Shown: piece by piece, positions 35,177-46,843 of the stretch
Numbering within the stretch: position 1 is the first letter of the stretch
How the letters are laid out: each line of letters starts with the position of its first letter
Origin: Salvia splendens
Lineage: Eukaryota > Streptophyta > Magnoliopsida > Lamiales > Lamiaceae
Length of the DNA stretch: 64,000 nucleotides
Direction of reading: 5' to 3'
Assembly: GCF_004379255.2 (NCBI RefSeq)
Contig: NC_056033.1
Location: 20,638,209 to 20,702,208 of the forward strand
Made by a program: the position numbers and the translations under genes
The notes under the pieces: generated by a model
Database searches by the model: none
Told to the model about the DNA's origin: nothing
The model's input: the letters and a program-made list of their open reading frames with translations, nothing else

Positions 35177-36258
35177 TCATTGATTTGAATTGAAATTCCC
35201 TTGAGGCCCCTGATTGTTGTTGTACTGATTACCTGACCCTTGATTCCCATGGTAATTGGGTTGAGGGTTTGAGTTATTGCCTTGGTAATTCCTCTGATGG
35301 GGTGGCACATAGGAATTCGTTGGATTGTTCTGATTCTTGTTCGCCCAGTTGGACTGGTTACACTGATTCCGGTTGCCCCAATTGATCTGTCCTTCCTGAT
35401 TCCTTCCAGACCAGTTGGATTGATGTTCCGGTGGATTCGAATAGTTGGTATTCTGCTGCTGGGGTGGTGGATTCAGGTTACCTTCAGTCCATCTAAAGTT
35501 AGGGTGATCCCTCCATGGGGCATCCCTCTGTTTTCCTGAGTTCCAGCTTCCATCCAGATTCCAACTTCCTATTGAATTTTCCTGGGCTTGGAAATCTCCT
35601 TTCCCTGGTAGACCATAGTATGGTTGAGGTTGCAATTTCTCAGGACCTGGCACTTTCGCCTCTTCGGGTGGGGCAGGTTGATTACTTTTCTATATAGCAC
35701 TCAAGAGTGCCTTGTCTAATCTGTCAATTCGGGCCTCCACCTTCTCGTCGCCTTGCTCTATGATTGAATTAGCTGATCCTCTTCTAAGAATGGCACGTGG
35801 CTGATCATACGCCTTCTTTGCATCAATCAGTCTTCCTAGAATCTCTCTGGTTTCGCTCACACGCTTCTTCGTGAAATTTTCCCCGCTCGAGGAATTCATC
35901 AAATCCTTGGACTCTGGATCCGCCCCTTCATAGAAGATGTTGTAGACCTCTGCTTCGACCATTCGGTTGTTAGGCCATCCAAATGAGCATTGAGCGAGCC
36001 AATCTCCAGATCGTTATCAATTGTGTCTGCCATATCCCTTGTATTTTCTTCCTCTGTTTCTAAATTTGACTATGGTTCTTTCTTGATTGGCGAGGTCGGG
36101 TCCTCTTCACTTCCTGAACTCAACTGGAGGGGGTCAGCTGTTGTGAACCCTGATCTAGTGGTGACCGGGGCAAGTACTTCTTTAGGTTGCCAGCTGAACT
36201 GAGAGTCTCTCCAATTGGGCGTATAATTCCAGCTCTCGAACTTTGAGCCTCTGTTCAT
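35177..36258 (-). pseudogene. Athila-like gag, internally deleted (right copy)
   Basis: Same three pieces as 12,447-13,528. Substitutions distinguish it, for example FYEGADPESKD for FYEGVDPESKD, and a changed leader peptide (MNRGSKFESWNYTPNWRDSQ for MSRGSKFGSWNYTPNWRVSQ). They are clustered in 35,868-36,260. Confidence 0.75.
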
Positions 36259-36345
36259 AAACTGAAAACAAAAGGAAAAGCAATAAATCAAAACTATATA
36301 CACCAAACCACTCTAAACACAAACATAAATAACGCCATCCATCTC

Positions 36346-36359
36346 TGGCAACAGCGCCA
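36346..36359 (-). promoter_or_regulatory. Primer binding site, tRNA-Asp type (right copy)
   Basis: TGGCGCTGTTGCCA on the minus strand, two bases from the 5' LTR end at 36,362. Confidence 0.8.
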
Positions 36360-37498
36360 TTTGAAGTAGCTGAAAAAAGAGTGTGTGCAAATGATATATC
36401 TCAATCCAATAGGTCCAGAGGATTCGCAAGATCACAGGGTTTAGGAGATCATGAATCTGTCAGAATTCGGTCGTTGGAGACACTTTTTCTGCTTCAAAAA
36501 CCTCAACCCACTATACTATTGGCTAGTATAGAGAAGTAAAGGATTGATCCCTCGAGGACGGATGTGTTAGCAAGCATTTAAAGGGTTTTGGGAGGGTTGG
36601 CTGCTGCCACACAAGTAGGTCGAGAATTTTAAACTACTGGGTCAAGAAAATTAAAAGCACTCAAGTACTAGACCTAAGAACAGGGGAACACAAATGCATT
36701 CATGATTCGAGACTTGAAATTAACTACGGAAGGGTTTTCAAACTACCAGGTCAAGTAAAAAGGTTTCCTAAAACGGTTAGACAAAGAACATGAAAAAGCA
36801 GTGGGACAGGTTTCTCGATTAAGCTACTACGACAGATAAAGCTGCAAAAGCAAATAACAAACGGATCTGAATCTAACTACCAGTAATCTTCATCTTCTTT
36901 AGCAAGTTAACATGAACATGAATGAAACAGAGCGTCAAAAATAGAGCAAATTCAGATCGGATCTCAGACATTACGATTAAGAAGAAAACTATCATATCTA
37001 AGCTACCAGGTCGAGTAAATCGGAAGCAACAGTAAAAATATCCATAACCATGCAGATCCACACCAATACGTATCAAATCCACAACTCCCAATCACAATTC
37101 CACTCCAGATCAACCTCATCAAACTCAACCACATTCAGATCCATCTCCATCAACTTCGATTCAAACAATTCAACCACAAACCAACTCCGATTCAACAACC
37201 AAATGCGAAAAGCGTCCAAATCAGTAAAATCCAACATCAATGCATCAAGACCAAAGTAAAACAGAAAATATAAACTTCCATAGTCACTGAAATAAGGTTC
37301 AAATGGAAATATCAGTCACCGAGCTTCTGGGAAGGAAGTTCACGGCGAGGCAAAATAACAGAAAAGCAAAAACAATTGTATCTTCACCCTCGTGAGGACG
37401 GTGTTACACCACAGAAACTACCCTGAACCACTAAGTTTGCCCAGAGTTACCCTATTGATGCCAAGTGTATGTGTGAAATGAGCTAACTAAAGTGAAAC

Positions 37499-40400
37499 TG
37501 TCACGACCGCACTTCCTAAGGATAGAAAGCACGGTGGATCGCGACTAGTGGGGGAATTAAGAAGCGGGGAAGAAAGGGGAAAACAATCAAGGGGTACGAT
37601 ATGTAGATCAAAAGATGAACTTTATTACCAAATTATAGTCTGAAATAACGAAGCAACAAAGTTCGTAGGAAAAGTAGTCCAACAGAATAAAGATAACATC
37701 AGAGTTCTAAAACTTGACGTAGCGGAAGCATTTGAGAGTTAGCTACTACTATGTATGAAGACACAATAGCAACCGGAATGTTTATTGAATATGGTCTCGG
37801 TCCAATGCTCAACATCCTCCGTCTCCCGTCCACGCTCAACCTGCACATAGGGAAAACATATGCAGGGGCTGAGTACTTGATGCACTCAGTGAACTCATGC
37901 CCAAAATACATTTTTTTTTTCATTAAGGTTATGTCAAGCCATTGTTGAGTGAAACTCGGGTTTTACTTTAAAAGGCCGAGAAACACTAAATCATTCCTTA
38001 AATAAAATAGTGCCTGCGCAGGCAAACATCATCGTCATCCTCCATCATGTACCATATCTGAACAATCATGTGAAACGAGAATGTGGCCACAAACTCGATC
38101 CTTGGACCGGCCGACCACAAAGGATGGCTCACGATCCCCATCAGTGCACTAGTCTGAGTAGGGACTCACTCCCTAGTCAGACCCGAATTCGTTAACCATC
38201 AAAGTCTAGTAGGACATTATCCTAGTATACAATCAGATAGGCAATTCAAAACATAAAATACGGCATAACATAACACTCAAACCACCCTTATCTCTCCATA
38301 AACATATCATTGCAAATAAAAGAGTTTAAGTAATAGAGCCCACCTCAATAGTTTAGAGTTTTCCTTAAGTAGCTTCTCGTTCCGACGTTAGCGGGCGTGC
38401 GAACCACCTTTTCGGAAAATACATAAAGTACTCATCAATCTCGGTAACGAAGACATTTTAGAATACATGCACTCTAATTAAAATCTTTTAATTCATTTTC
38501 TCAGTTTTCATGCATTTTCGATTATTCGGCGGCTGCCCAAGACGTTGCTTGCGACGCCGGCCGGCCGCTTACGCTCGTTCTTTCCTCCGTTGGCTCCTCG
38601 TATTTTCCATGACGTCGAAAATAAATTTCTTAAAATTTATTTAAGTGCATAATTAAATTATCGCAACTATTTCTCTTCGAAATTATTTTATTTCGGACTT
38701 GAGATATAATTATTCATGCCTCAAAATATTTCGGAATTAATTAAATAATTCGTCACAAATAATTTATCGGCCCAAGGATTTAATTAATTGGGCCCTCACC
38801 TTTATACTTCCACTTAATATAATAAGCCCCATAGAATAAAATAAAAGAGGGCCCAACTTTGAAACTAACTCCAATTAAGTTATAAGGCCCAAATCTTTTT
38901 TTTAAAACAAAAGTGGCCCAAACTTCTTTCTTTCCCACCATACCCCACGCCTCTCTCTCTCTTCCTCCTTTCCTTCTTTCTCTTTTCTTCCTCTTCTTCT
39001 CTAACTCTCGATGAAAATGCAGTCGACGAAAGGAAAAGAAAACAGAAGCTCCCTCTCAAATCTCGTCGCCTCTCCATCGCGTTCTCCTTCTTCACGACGT
39101 CACACGCCGTCGGAGTGAGGAGGTCCAGCCGTCGCCACGCTGTCGCTGCTGCTCCCGTGCGGTCGCCGGCCGCTGCTGCTGCTCGCCGGAGTCGCCATCC
39201 CTGCTGTTCGCCGGGAGGCGCTGCTGTTGGTGGCCGTCGCTCACTAGAGTCGCCGGACAAAACCGCTGCTGTCGCAGAGAGGTCCAGCTGCCGGAGCAAC
39301 CACCCCCTGCTGTCACCGCCGCCCCGAACCGACACCGTGCAGCCCCGAACAGCCCCGAAACGTCCCGAAAGCTAAGTTCTTGTACTCAAATTATGTTCTT
39401 TTCGCATTCGATTAAGTACGGTGATGTTCGATTAGTTTTAATTAGTTTTAATTGTTGAATTCCTTGTTTGGTTTATGCGATGCAAATGTTATGAACAAAT
39501 GCTAAAGTTCATGATTCAGAAAAAAAAGGGAAGAAATTATACCTTCCGACGTAAACTTGGGTGTTGGAACAAAATGGAAGCCACTTTTTCTTCCTCCCCT
39601 TCTCTCGGCTCTCTCTCGGTTATCTCTCTCTCAAAATCCTTTTTTTCTTTCTTGAAGTGTTGAAGTAGAAGAGTAGGGTAAAGATAAATAAGTTTTAATC
39701 TTGGGTGACTCTTGATTTTTGTAGAGTTAATTGAGGGAGATAGAAGGTGAAGAAGGTGGAAATGGAGGGTCTCCACTTGGATGAAACCGTCGACCATGAA
39801 GAGAAGAAGGAGGAGAAAGGCTCTTGGGCTTGCTCCCATTTGGAAAGGAATTGGGCTCCCATTTGATTTAATTGATTTTGGGCTTATTTAGTTGCAAAAC
39901 CCAATTTGTATAATTATTTAATTGTTAGGCTTTTTGATTGTTATGGCCCAAAGCCATTTTATATAAACATTTAGACTCTCATTTTAATTTGAGAAGCCTA
40001 TATATATATATATAGGGTAGTGTTAAACTCCTTTTCTCCCCTTAGATTTAAGTTCCTTCTTAATCTGGACCGTTAGATCTCATTCATCAACGGTCCAGAT
40101 GATCTGCATTATTACACTATAATGGTGCATTATTAGTCGGTGTGCATTATTCAACTGAAAATCTGCATTATTACACTATAACGGTGCATTATTAGTCGGT
40201 GTGCATTATTTAACTGAAAATCTGCATTATTAAATGACACGTGACATCAATCTAATCGTCGGATGACAAAATCGTGGGGCTGAGATCAAGAAGGAAATAG
40301 AAGAAAATATGAAAAAGGATTTGAATACAATCCTATATATATATATATATATATATACTTTATATTCTCGCATTTCTTTCAATAATTAAAATTCACGGAA

Positions 40401-40545
40401 ACTTTAATTAATTCATTATCTTATCTTCACAACGGTTAAAATCGTCCAACGCAACCACTTATATTTGGTGTTGTTCCAAATATAAATTCCTCGAGCGTTC
40501 CTCGATTTATGCGCGCCAAGCATTATAAAAAGTACGGGCGTTACA
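37499..40545 (-). mobile_element. Tekay-like solo LTR (right copy)
   Basis: 3,047 bp from TGTCACGACC to GCGTTACA, the counterpart of 14,769-17,818. More substitutions than in the surrounding pol block are seen at 38,350-38,780. Open frames in the GC-rich pocket (39,090-39,375) differ between copies through single-base indels, as expected for non-coding DNA. Confidence 0.6.
39999..40358. mobile_element. MITE-like element in TA tract (right copy)
   Basis: Counterpart of 17,268-17,628 with the same hairpin and doubled ~60-bp unit; the TA tracts are of similar length. Confidence 0.55.
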
Positions 40546-40846
40546 TTTAAGGAGTATGTGGAGCTGGTGTCGAATGATGATCCTCTTCAAGATAGTTACC
40601 CCTTTTATAGTTGAGGCTCAGATCCCTAGGGCTTCTTTTTTATGATTTGTCCCTTTTGCCCTTGAAATAGGATCTTTTAGAACTGGTCCTTGTTTCACTT
40701 TTGCTCCTTTTTCTCTGCCCCGGGTAATTTGTATGCATTTCCTAGGTCTGACAGATTTTTCACGCATCTGAACTTACACACACCTATTAGTTCACTGAAT
40801 TTATAGAATTTAACCCCATAACCAATGCATGAAATGAGCCTTATCA

Positions 40847-41115
40847 ATGAACACCTTATTTTGGGTTCTAATCACTTTGGCCAAAATTTCGTCACCTGTC
40901 CAAAGCCTATATTATAACTAGGGGTGGTTATTCGGTCGGTTCGGTTAATAACCGAACCGACTCCAAAATTTTATCAAAAAACTAACCGAAACTGACCTGA
41001 TCTCAAGTTCAGTTACTTAATTAACCGACTCGGTTAGAACCGGTCGGTTATCGGTTATAACTGAACTAACCGAATTGAAATTAAAATTGTTTATGGTTTT
41101 TAACTTTCCATCTAC

Positions 41116-41167
<52 letters not shown>

Positions 41168-42077
41168 TTCTATTTACAAGCAATACCTAAATTGTTTAGG
41201 CACTTTAAAATACTTAAACTTTAAAATCTAAAATTTAAAAACTTATCTCCAATATTAAGTGAGGAGTTATCCTATTTTTAAAATAGTAGTAATGCTTAAG
41301 CAATAAAACTTTATTGACTTTGAGAGATCTTATTTTTAAAATAATGTTTAGACTTTAGACACTTTATTGACATTGCAATATGAGACTTTGACAAAATTTG
41401 AAAGTAAATTACAATTTCTTCTATTGTTACAAAGTTTGAAAGTAAAGTATTAATTAAAAATATAATTAAAATTAAAATTGAAACCTACTCGGAGCAATAA
41501 CGATGCCTAAACCTCTTTGAAAATGCCTAAACCTCTTTGAAACCATGCTTTCTTTGGTTTATTTCCTCAGTCGAGTCGACACTGAACAACATTTTTAAAT
41601 GAATAAATAAGGAAGATATGTTTGTTTTCCTTTAATAGAATCCAATTTTGACGGTGCATAAAAGAAACCGTTTAAAAATGTTGACCAGTCAAAGCTTACA
41701 TAGCTCTTAAACAACAATGACTTGAATCTAAATCATATGCTATTCAATCTCAGACATAATAAATATAAATGCTACAGAAATACACACATTCCTCTCTCTT
41801 TCTTCCTCTTTACTACCCAATCCAAATTATTTGAGGTATTTCTTTTTAAAAAAATGATGCTTAAAAGTCACGTGAAGAGAATAGATTAGAAAATAGAGTA
41901 AAGTATAAAAGTAAATAAAGTTTTTTATAAAAAAAAAATGATTCAAATAACTTGTGATAATAGAGAGGAGTGAGCTGGAGCTAATCAGTATTCCCTCAGT
42001 GGGAAGTCGTACATTTGCCTCCTCATCCCACTTTAAATTTCGTTACTTATAGTCTCATCTGGTTCAGCTCAACCACA
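40847..42077. other. Intergenic DNA with palindrome and microsatellite (right copy)
   Basis: No gene. It holds the 25-bp palindrome at 40,936-40,960 and an uninterrupted (ATT)n run at about 41,116-41,165, which is pure here but interrupted in the left copy. Confidence 0.7.
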
Positions 42078-42324
42078 ATGAGCCCAATGCTTCTTCACAC
42101 CAACACCACCTCTTGCGACATCTTGGCCGGCTCTTAACCACTTAACCAGGATCCCTATCATCGACCCCAAATTCAACTGCCAAATGTACGATTCCAACTA
42201 CCTCAAGTATCGATGGCAACCCCTCAACTGCCAAATCCCAGCTTCAACAGACCGGGGTATGAGGGGAAAGACCCTCGTGTTTGCGGGGAGGAACAAGTGG
42301 CAATCACTGATTTTCATGGCATGA
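42078..42324 (+). pseudogene. TBL: TRICHOME BIREFRINGENCE-LIKE relic (right copy)
   Basis: Same disrupted frame as 19,356-19,602: SCDILAGS, stop, PIIDPKFNCQMYDSNYLKYR and GKTLVFAGRNKWQSL, without the GDSL serine. It ends 432 bp from the stop codon of the convergent FDM-like gene. I see no upstream exon with a signal anchor and no C-terminal acyl-esterase part. Confidence 0.75.
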
Positions 42325-42755
42325 TTGCGGCGGATGTGGTCGCCAAGACATTCTTGTGACAATTTAGATACATGTTTATAAACTTATTCAACTGGTTCAA
42401 AGATAAAGTTGGCAAATATGGGTAATCCGGTTAGGAGGAGCAAAGGATAGTTCCATTTGGGCAGAATATACTGAATGGTTATCAAATTACAATGGGTCAA
42501 AGTTATGTCACAATGGATGACAAAGAAAACAAAAGTCTGGCATTAAAGAGAACAAAAGATTAGCCTTACCTTCTGGTTAAGAACAGTGTCAATTAGAATT
42601 ACCGATAACTTTTGGCATCAAGTTTGGAAGCATTATCCTATATGTATAGCATAGACACAAGAACTTCAATTTTCCTGCAATAGCAATATACAGAGGACAA
42701 AATTAAGAACCAGAACATGCAAGGAAATCAATAATAAATTGCAGCTAAAAAACCT

Positions 42756-42975
42756 TCAATTCCTTCGGCGTTTTGGTTTGTGGAGCTTCCATTGTTTAAT
42801 CAACTGTGCAATTCCCTCTTTGAGCATAGCCCTCCTCTGTTCACTGGTATTCCACAACTCTGGTACTGGATACCTACCGCTTGGATTGTACTCATTCAAA
42901 GCCTTCGTCACTACATTGTAGACCAAGTTCATCTTTTAGCTCTTTCAGATTGTCGTCATTTTCATCAAGTACCTC
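42756..42975 (-). pseudogene. FDM: XH domain, last exon
   Basis: It starts [17 protein letters not shown] after the acceptor TTGTTAG and ends at TGA with a basic tail KPKRRRN. A frame change near 42,920 separates DEL from [18 protein letters not shown]. Relative to the family consensus, a few residues around the break and two or three before NEYNPSG are missing, so small deletions rather than a single sequencing error may be involved. NPSGRY is the most conserved XH motif and is present. Confidence 0.8.
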
Positions 42976-43417
42976 CTAACAAGTGAGCAAAAAATGAGTC
43001 ATACATAGAATGATACGGAAAAGACAGCTTTCTTGAATAACAAAAAATATAAACAAGCATCTGTTATATTGGATACATAATTTTACTTTAGTTAAGCATT
43101 TGGGGAGCATCACACCTCAGTTGGAGTTCACGATAATGTTTTATTCTAACAATTCCGAAGAGAAAACAGAATAGCAAAATACTGCTAAGATGTGTGTGTG
43201 TGCATATAGTGAGATTTTTATCATAATCAATCAATCAATTACACTTGCTAATATGCAAAAAAAGATTTTGAGATCTGTACAGTATACGTTTAGTTCAAAC
43301 TTCTCGATGACCCAGATGTAAAGCTTGTCCACTTAAGTGCAGGCTTGATAGATCTCATCAAGCAGTAAAAAAAGGAGAGCACAAACTAGTGATGCAACAT
43401 TGCTTAAAAAAGCATAC

Positions 43418-43608
43418 CTTGGGCTTTCCTCCTTCCAGTGTTACTTTATATGGATGCCAACTTGAATCTCTAAGGTGATCTTCCCACAAGGAAACAAGTT
43501 CCTGTGCTTTTTCTGCATCTATTTCATCTTCATGAGATTTATAAATGGTTTCTCATCCAGATCCCCCATCCTCTTCACACAAATGTTGGCACGGCCACCT
43601 TTTATACC
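43418..43608 (-). pseudogene. FDM: XH domain, penultimate exon
   Basis: 191 bp starting GIKGGRANICVKRMGDLDEK. A one-base loss near 43,541-43,548 shifts the frame; unless corrected, it meets TAG at about 43,519. The second frame reads EIDAEKAQELVSLWEDHLRD then SSWHPYKVTLEGG and joins the last exon in phase 0. The W-H-P motif of XH domains is retained. Confidence 0.8.
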
Positions 43609-44681
43609 CTATACATGATTTAAGTTACCCAGTTAGATTCGAGATATATATTCACCCAAACCACTATAATTGAAGCAACAAAAGCTTGTTTATTTTGCAT
43701 TTGTCATGATGCTTCAACAATTTAACATCAATGTTTACCGATTCAAGTATAACAAATTTTTTGCAACCTTGGAGTTAGACATGTGAATGATCCACAACAA
43801 ACATTAGAAGAGAATATCTATTGACATTTCCCCATGGTAATAATTCTTCCCAAAACATTTTTACATACTTGAAAGTAAGAAAAAGAAAGAACTGTCAAGA
43901 AAGGACTGCCCAAATGTCCAGGAACTATAACGCTAAGAGACTCAATATTTAGTCACCAAAGTGTTTTACTGATAATCTAAATTTGAACTTTAAATCTAGC
44001 TCCTTAAACATGCCTAATCATGGTTAGGTGTGTAAAGATAGAACAAGCCAGTTACAGAAGGCTGGTATTAGGAATATGTTGTCTTACACAACAACAAAAA
44101 GAATGTTACCTCCGTCCAGAAAAAATAGTCATGGTAGGTTTTAATGCAAATTTGGTAAAGTAAAAGAGATCAAAAGAAAAATTAGTTGAAAATGAAACCC
44201 ACGTCATTAGAAAAAGAAACTTGTCATAGATAGAGACTAATTTTGGTTGCCAGACCAAAATGGAAAAATGTGACTATCTTTCGAAGATGGAGGTAGTACT
44301 ATTTTCTTACAAATTAGAAAATGCATTCTCTAAGAGAAAAAGGAAAGGAATCTGAGTTACCTAATTTTTTTATGACTACATTTCATACTCGGTTAATATT
44401 TAATATATGCACATTTGATAACTCTTGACAATACAAATAATGAATCTGCTGATTATTAGTGAACAGAACACTGAAGCCAAGTTTAGTCACTTAGAAGGAT
44501 ACTGCTATTCATTTGAAGTCTATATTTCAGATCTATGTGACAAGATAAAATATCCTGATAGAGAGCAATCAGTGGTTAATCAGCTTAACAAAAATTACAC
44601 GCTTTATCTCTTTATCTCTTCTCTTGCTCACCCACGTGATGGAAGTCCAATTTGTCATTCTGGCCCACACGTGAGGGGGCG
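43609..44681. other. Intron of the FDM-like gene without recognised element
   Basis: AT-rich intron sequence. The duplication ends inside it at 44,354. From 44,600 it contains a truncated copy of the TRIM internal domain (TTTATCTCTTTATCTCTTC … CCCACACGTGAGGGGGC). Confidence 0.6.
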
Positions 44682-45038
44682 TGTTAAAATTCTTAATATC
44701 TTGTCCCACATCGACTTGGTGACGATCCTAGCTTACCTATAAAAAGTATGGATAACCCTCCCCCTTATAAGGCCTTTTAAGGGGTGAGTCATCCATTTCT
44801 AATATGGTATCAGAGCGGCCCAAGTCGATGATGGATTTTATCTCTTTATCTCTTCTCTTGCCTACTCACGTGATGGAAATCCGATGTGTCATTCCGGCCC
44901 ACACGTGAGGGGACGTGTTAAAATTCCTATTATCTTGTCCCACATCGACTTGGTAACGATCCTAGCTCACCTATAAAAAGTTTGGATACCCCTCCCCCTT
45001 ATAAGGCCTTTTAAGGGGTGAGTGACTCATTTCTAATA
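44602..45038 (+). mobile_element. Tandem TRIM element
   Basis: Two ~123-bp direct repeats (44,682-44,804 and 44,916-45,038) both start TGTTAAAATTC and end TTTCTAATA. Between them, TGGTATCAGAGC (44,805-44,816) is a tRNA-Met primer site and CACACGTGAGGGGACG (44,900-44,915) a polypurine-like end. The same ~80-bp internal sequence also precedes the first LTR (44,602-44,681), giving internal-LTR-internal-LTR. That is a head-to-tail TRIM array with its first LTR lost. It is non-coding, in the intron of the FDM-like gene and antisense to it. Confidence 0.75.
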
Positions 45039-45055
45039 GAGAGTAGGTAACTAGT

Positions 45056-46235
45056 CAGTGTTATTAATAGCGTATGGCGGTCGGTCAAAACACCGCCATT
45101 GGGATATGGTGGTCGGCATGGCGGTATTATGGCGTAAATGGCGGTCGATAAATTAACAAATAAATAAAATATAATACATAACATAAGATGCAAAAAAATT
45201 AGAATAGTTATAGGAAAATTAGAATATTCAATGGTGGAAGACAATAATTATGGAGACGCTTTCATCGAGTAGAATAGTTATAGGAAAAGAGAGAGAATTA
45301 TACAGTGGAATTAATCCTTGCATCGAGTAGAACAGTTATAAGAAAAGAGAGAATTAAATAGTGGAATTAATACAAACTGAGCATCCACAATAGTGGATTA
45401 GTGCCCGCCCTAGCCACAGGCTAGCGGCTAGGGCGGGCGTCTAGTCCACTATTCCAATCGGCTAACGGTAAGGACGAGCGCGGAGCGGACGAGAAGTTGG
45501 GCATGGACTAACCGGCTAGCCGATCGCTGGCCGCCTATTTTGCGGCGAGCAATAGGCTACCCGATTTATTTATTTATTTTTATTTTTTTATTTATACTCT
45601 ATATTTACAACTCATTCTACTTCATTTTTTTAATATTTGATAAACACCAATAATTAAAATGAATTAAATCGTATTTGTCAATTTATTTGTTGGGCTAGGA
45701 CATTGGCTAGGCTATTGTTAGCCTATTGCTAGGCTGTTACTTGGCTAGGAAAGTGACTAGGCTGTAGGAAGGGCATGATGATGTGGCAGGAAGAGTTTTT
45801 GGCTAGACTATGCTAGTCTGATGCTATTGTGGATGGTCCAAGTAGTAGTACATAAAAATTTTCAGTTATCTTGAATCGTGAATGAAAATCTAGAATCTGG
45901 AGCCTTGTGCGTGTGGAGACTGGAGAGACGATAACTTGGATTGACAGCAGCGGTTATGGTTTTGAAGCCAGAAACTCCATATTGTTTATAATGGCCAATG
46001 GGCTAGGTTACATGTCACGTGGGCCGGGTAGTGGGGTAAGTGGGGTCGTTTTACAAGGCAAAAAGGCATCTCGACCGCCATGAAAGCCATATTCTGCCAC
46101 GGCGCTTCGCAAATGGCGGCCGCCATTCAAAAAAGGGAGTAAACTGCCATATCACATGGCGGCGGTGGCTTTGAGCCTAGAAACTGCCACCGCCATCCGC
46201 CATGGCGCCGCCATCTCCGCTTTTTAATAACACTG
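45056..46235. mobile_element. Non-autonomous hAT element with 8-bp target duplication
   Basis: The inverted ends CAGTGTTATTAATAG and CAGTGTTATTAAAAAG (complement of the right end) are followed by ATGGCGG-rich subterminal repeats on both sides. TAACTAGT flanks it exactly at 45,048-45,055 and 46,236-46,243, the 8-bp duplication expected of hAT transposons. It is 1,180 bp with no transposase. Its right edge is 34 bp from the 5' splice site of the exon at 46,270. It contains the MITE at 45,379-45,838. Confidence 0.85.
45379..45838. mobile_element. PIF/Harbinger-like MITE nested in the hAT element
   Basis: The ends are GAGCATCCACAATAG and, as complement of the right end, GGACCATCCACAATAG. The right half (GATGATGTGGCAGGAAGAGTTTTTGGCTA…) closely resembles the 3' end of the ORF-bearing element at about 54,720-56,172, so it looks like a deletion derivative of that family. 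The left part carries the inverted pair CCTAGCC / GGCTAGG. The target duplication is unclear. Confidence 0.7.
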
Positions 46236-46269
46236 TAACTAGTATAATCAAACAGAACCAAAAACTTAC

Positions 46270-46557
46270 AGCAATCAGCTCCTTGTGAGCTTCTTGAACC
46301 TCTTCATTGGTCCTTCTCTCCTTGATTATAAGATTTGAATTTAGAGATTCCACACCATCAAGTTCTTCTTCTTTATCCCTAAGCTCTTCTTCAATTGACT
46401 CCAACTTCTTCTTAGCTTCCATATCTCCTTCTTCAACCATAAGTTTCATAACCCCAATAGCTCCCTTTATGTGCTCAATCTGCAACTCTAATGCTTGCTT
46501 CTGATCAAGTTTTGCCTCGAGTTCTAAGATCTTTTTATGAAGGAGCTCTTTCTCTCT
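46270..46557 (-). pseudogene. FDM: Coiled-coil exon of the FDM-like gene
   Basis: 288 bp, 96 codons, fully open: REKELLHKKILELEAKLDQK, then QALELQIEHIKGAIGVMKLM and ERRTNEEVQEAHKELIA. ERRTN(D/E)E(L/V)QEAHKEL is the conserved end of the coiled coil just before XH in FDM/IDN2. The donor is GTAAGT and the acceptor CCAG. This exon shows no damage. Confidence 0.9.
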
Positions 46558-46643
46558 CTGGTAAAAAGTAATCCAAATTTACAAACTACGTTAAACGTGA
46601 GAAGATTGCATGCGTTACGAAAGAATAGAACAAATAACGTACC

Positions 46644-46712
46644 TTCTGTTCTTCAGCAAGTTTCAGTATATTCTCGTCAGCCTTCTGGTGTTGCAAGATA
46701 GCCATATCATTC
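46644..46712 (-). pseudogene. FDM: Small coiled-coil exon of the FDM-like gene
   Basis: 69 bp, open in phase 0: NDMAILQHQKADENILKLAE ending EQK. The QQKADE(N) motif is typical of the family. The intron to the next exon (46,558-46,643) is 86 bp; the intron on its upstream side is expanded to 6.1 kb by the copia element. Confidence 0.88.
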
Positions 46713-46843
46713 TGCAGAAAATTATCTGTCATTTTTAATTCCAAATACTTTATTTTTCATTCTTTTTTGGGGGAGGGGGGATCAAGATCAGGAACATAAG
46801 GAACACAATAACTGATTCCCGAACATGAATTCTAGGCCATTTA

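Larger units (their letters stand above)
23055..40846 (-). mobile_element. Athila-like retrotransposon with nested insertions (right copy)
   Basis: It has the same architecture as the left copy. The visible 3' LTR is 23,055-23,630, and the 5' LTR is 36,362-37,498 plus 40,546-40,846. Nested are a Gypsy fragment (about 28,300-31,566) and a solo LTR (37,499-40,545). Coding segments are listed below with differences from the left copy. Confidence 0.85.
36362..40846 (-). repeat. 5' LTR of the Athila-like element, split by a solo LTR (right copy)
   Basis: It consists of 36,362-37,498 and 40,546-40,846, matching 13,633-18,116 including the insertion point of the solo LTR. Confidence 0.8.
22725..44354. 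repeat. Right copy of the ~21.6 kb direct duplication
   Basis: It matches 1-21,633. From its right end the sequence continues without a break into the FDM/IDN2-like gene, so this copy is the one in real context. Differences from the left copy are mostly substitutions in 35.8-40.5 kb and a dense set of 1-9 bp indels in 25.4-29.7 kb. Confidence 0.93.

Noticed and set aside
1..44354. Treating the block as a true tandem segmental duplication
   Set aside because: It was not accepted as the first explanation because one end coincides with an N gap and the gene context is present only on the right side. It remains possible.
44425..44742. 105-codon plus-strand ORF in the FDM-like intron
   Set aside because: It runs from intron DNA into the TRIM LTR, so it is a composite of unrelated sequence.
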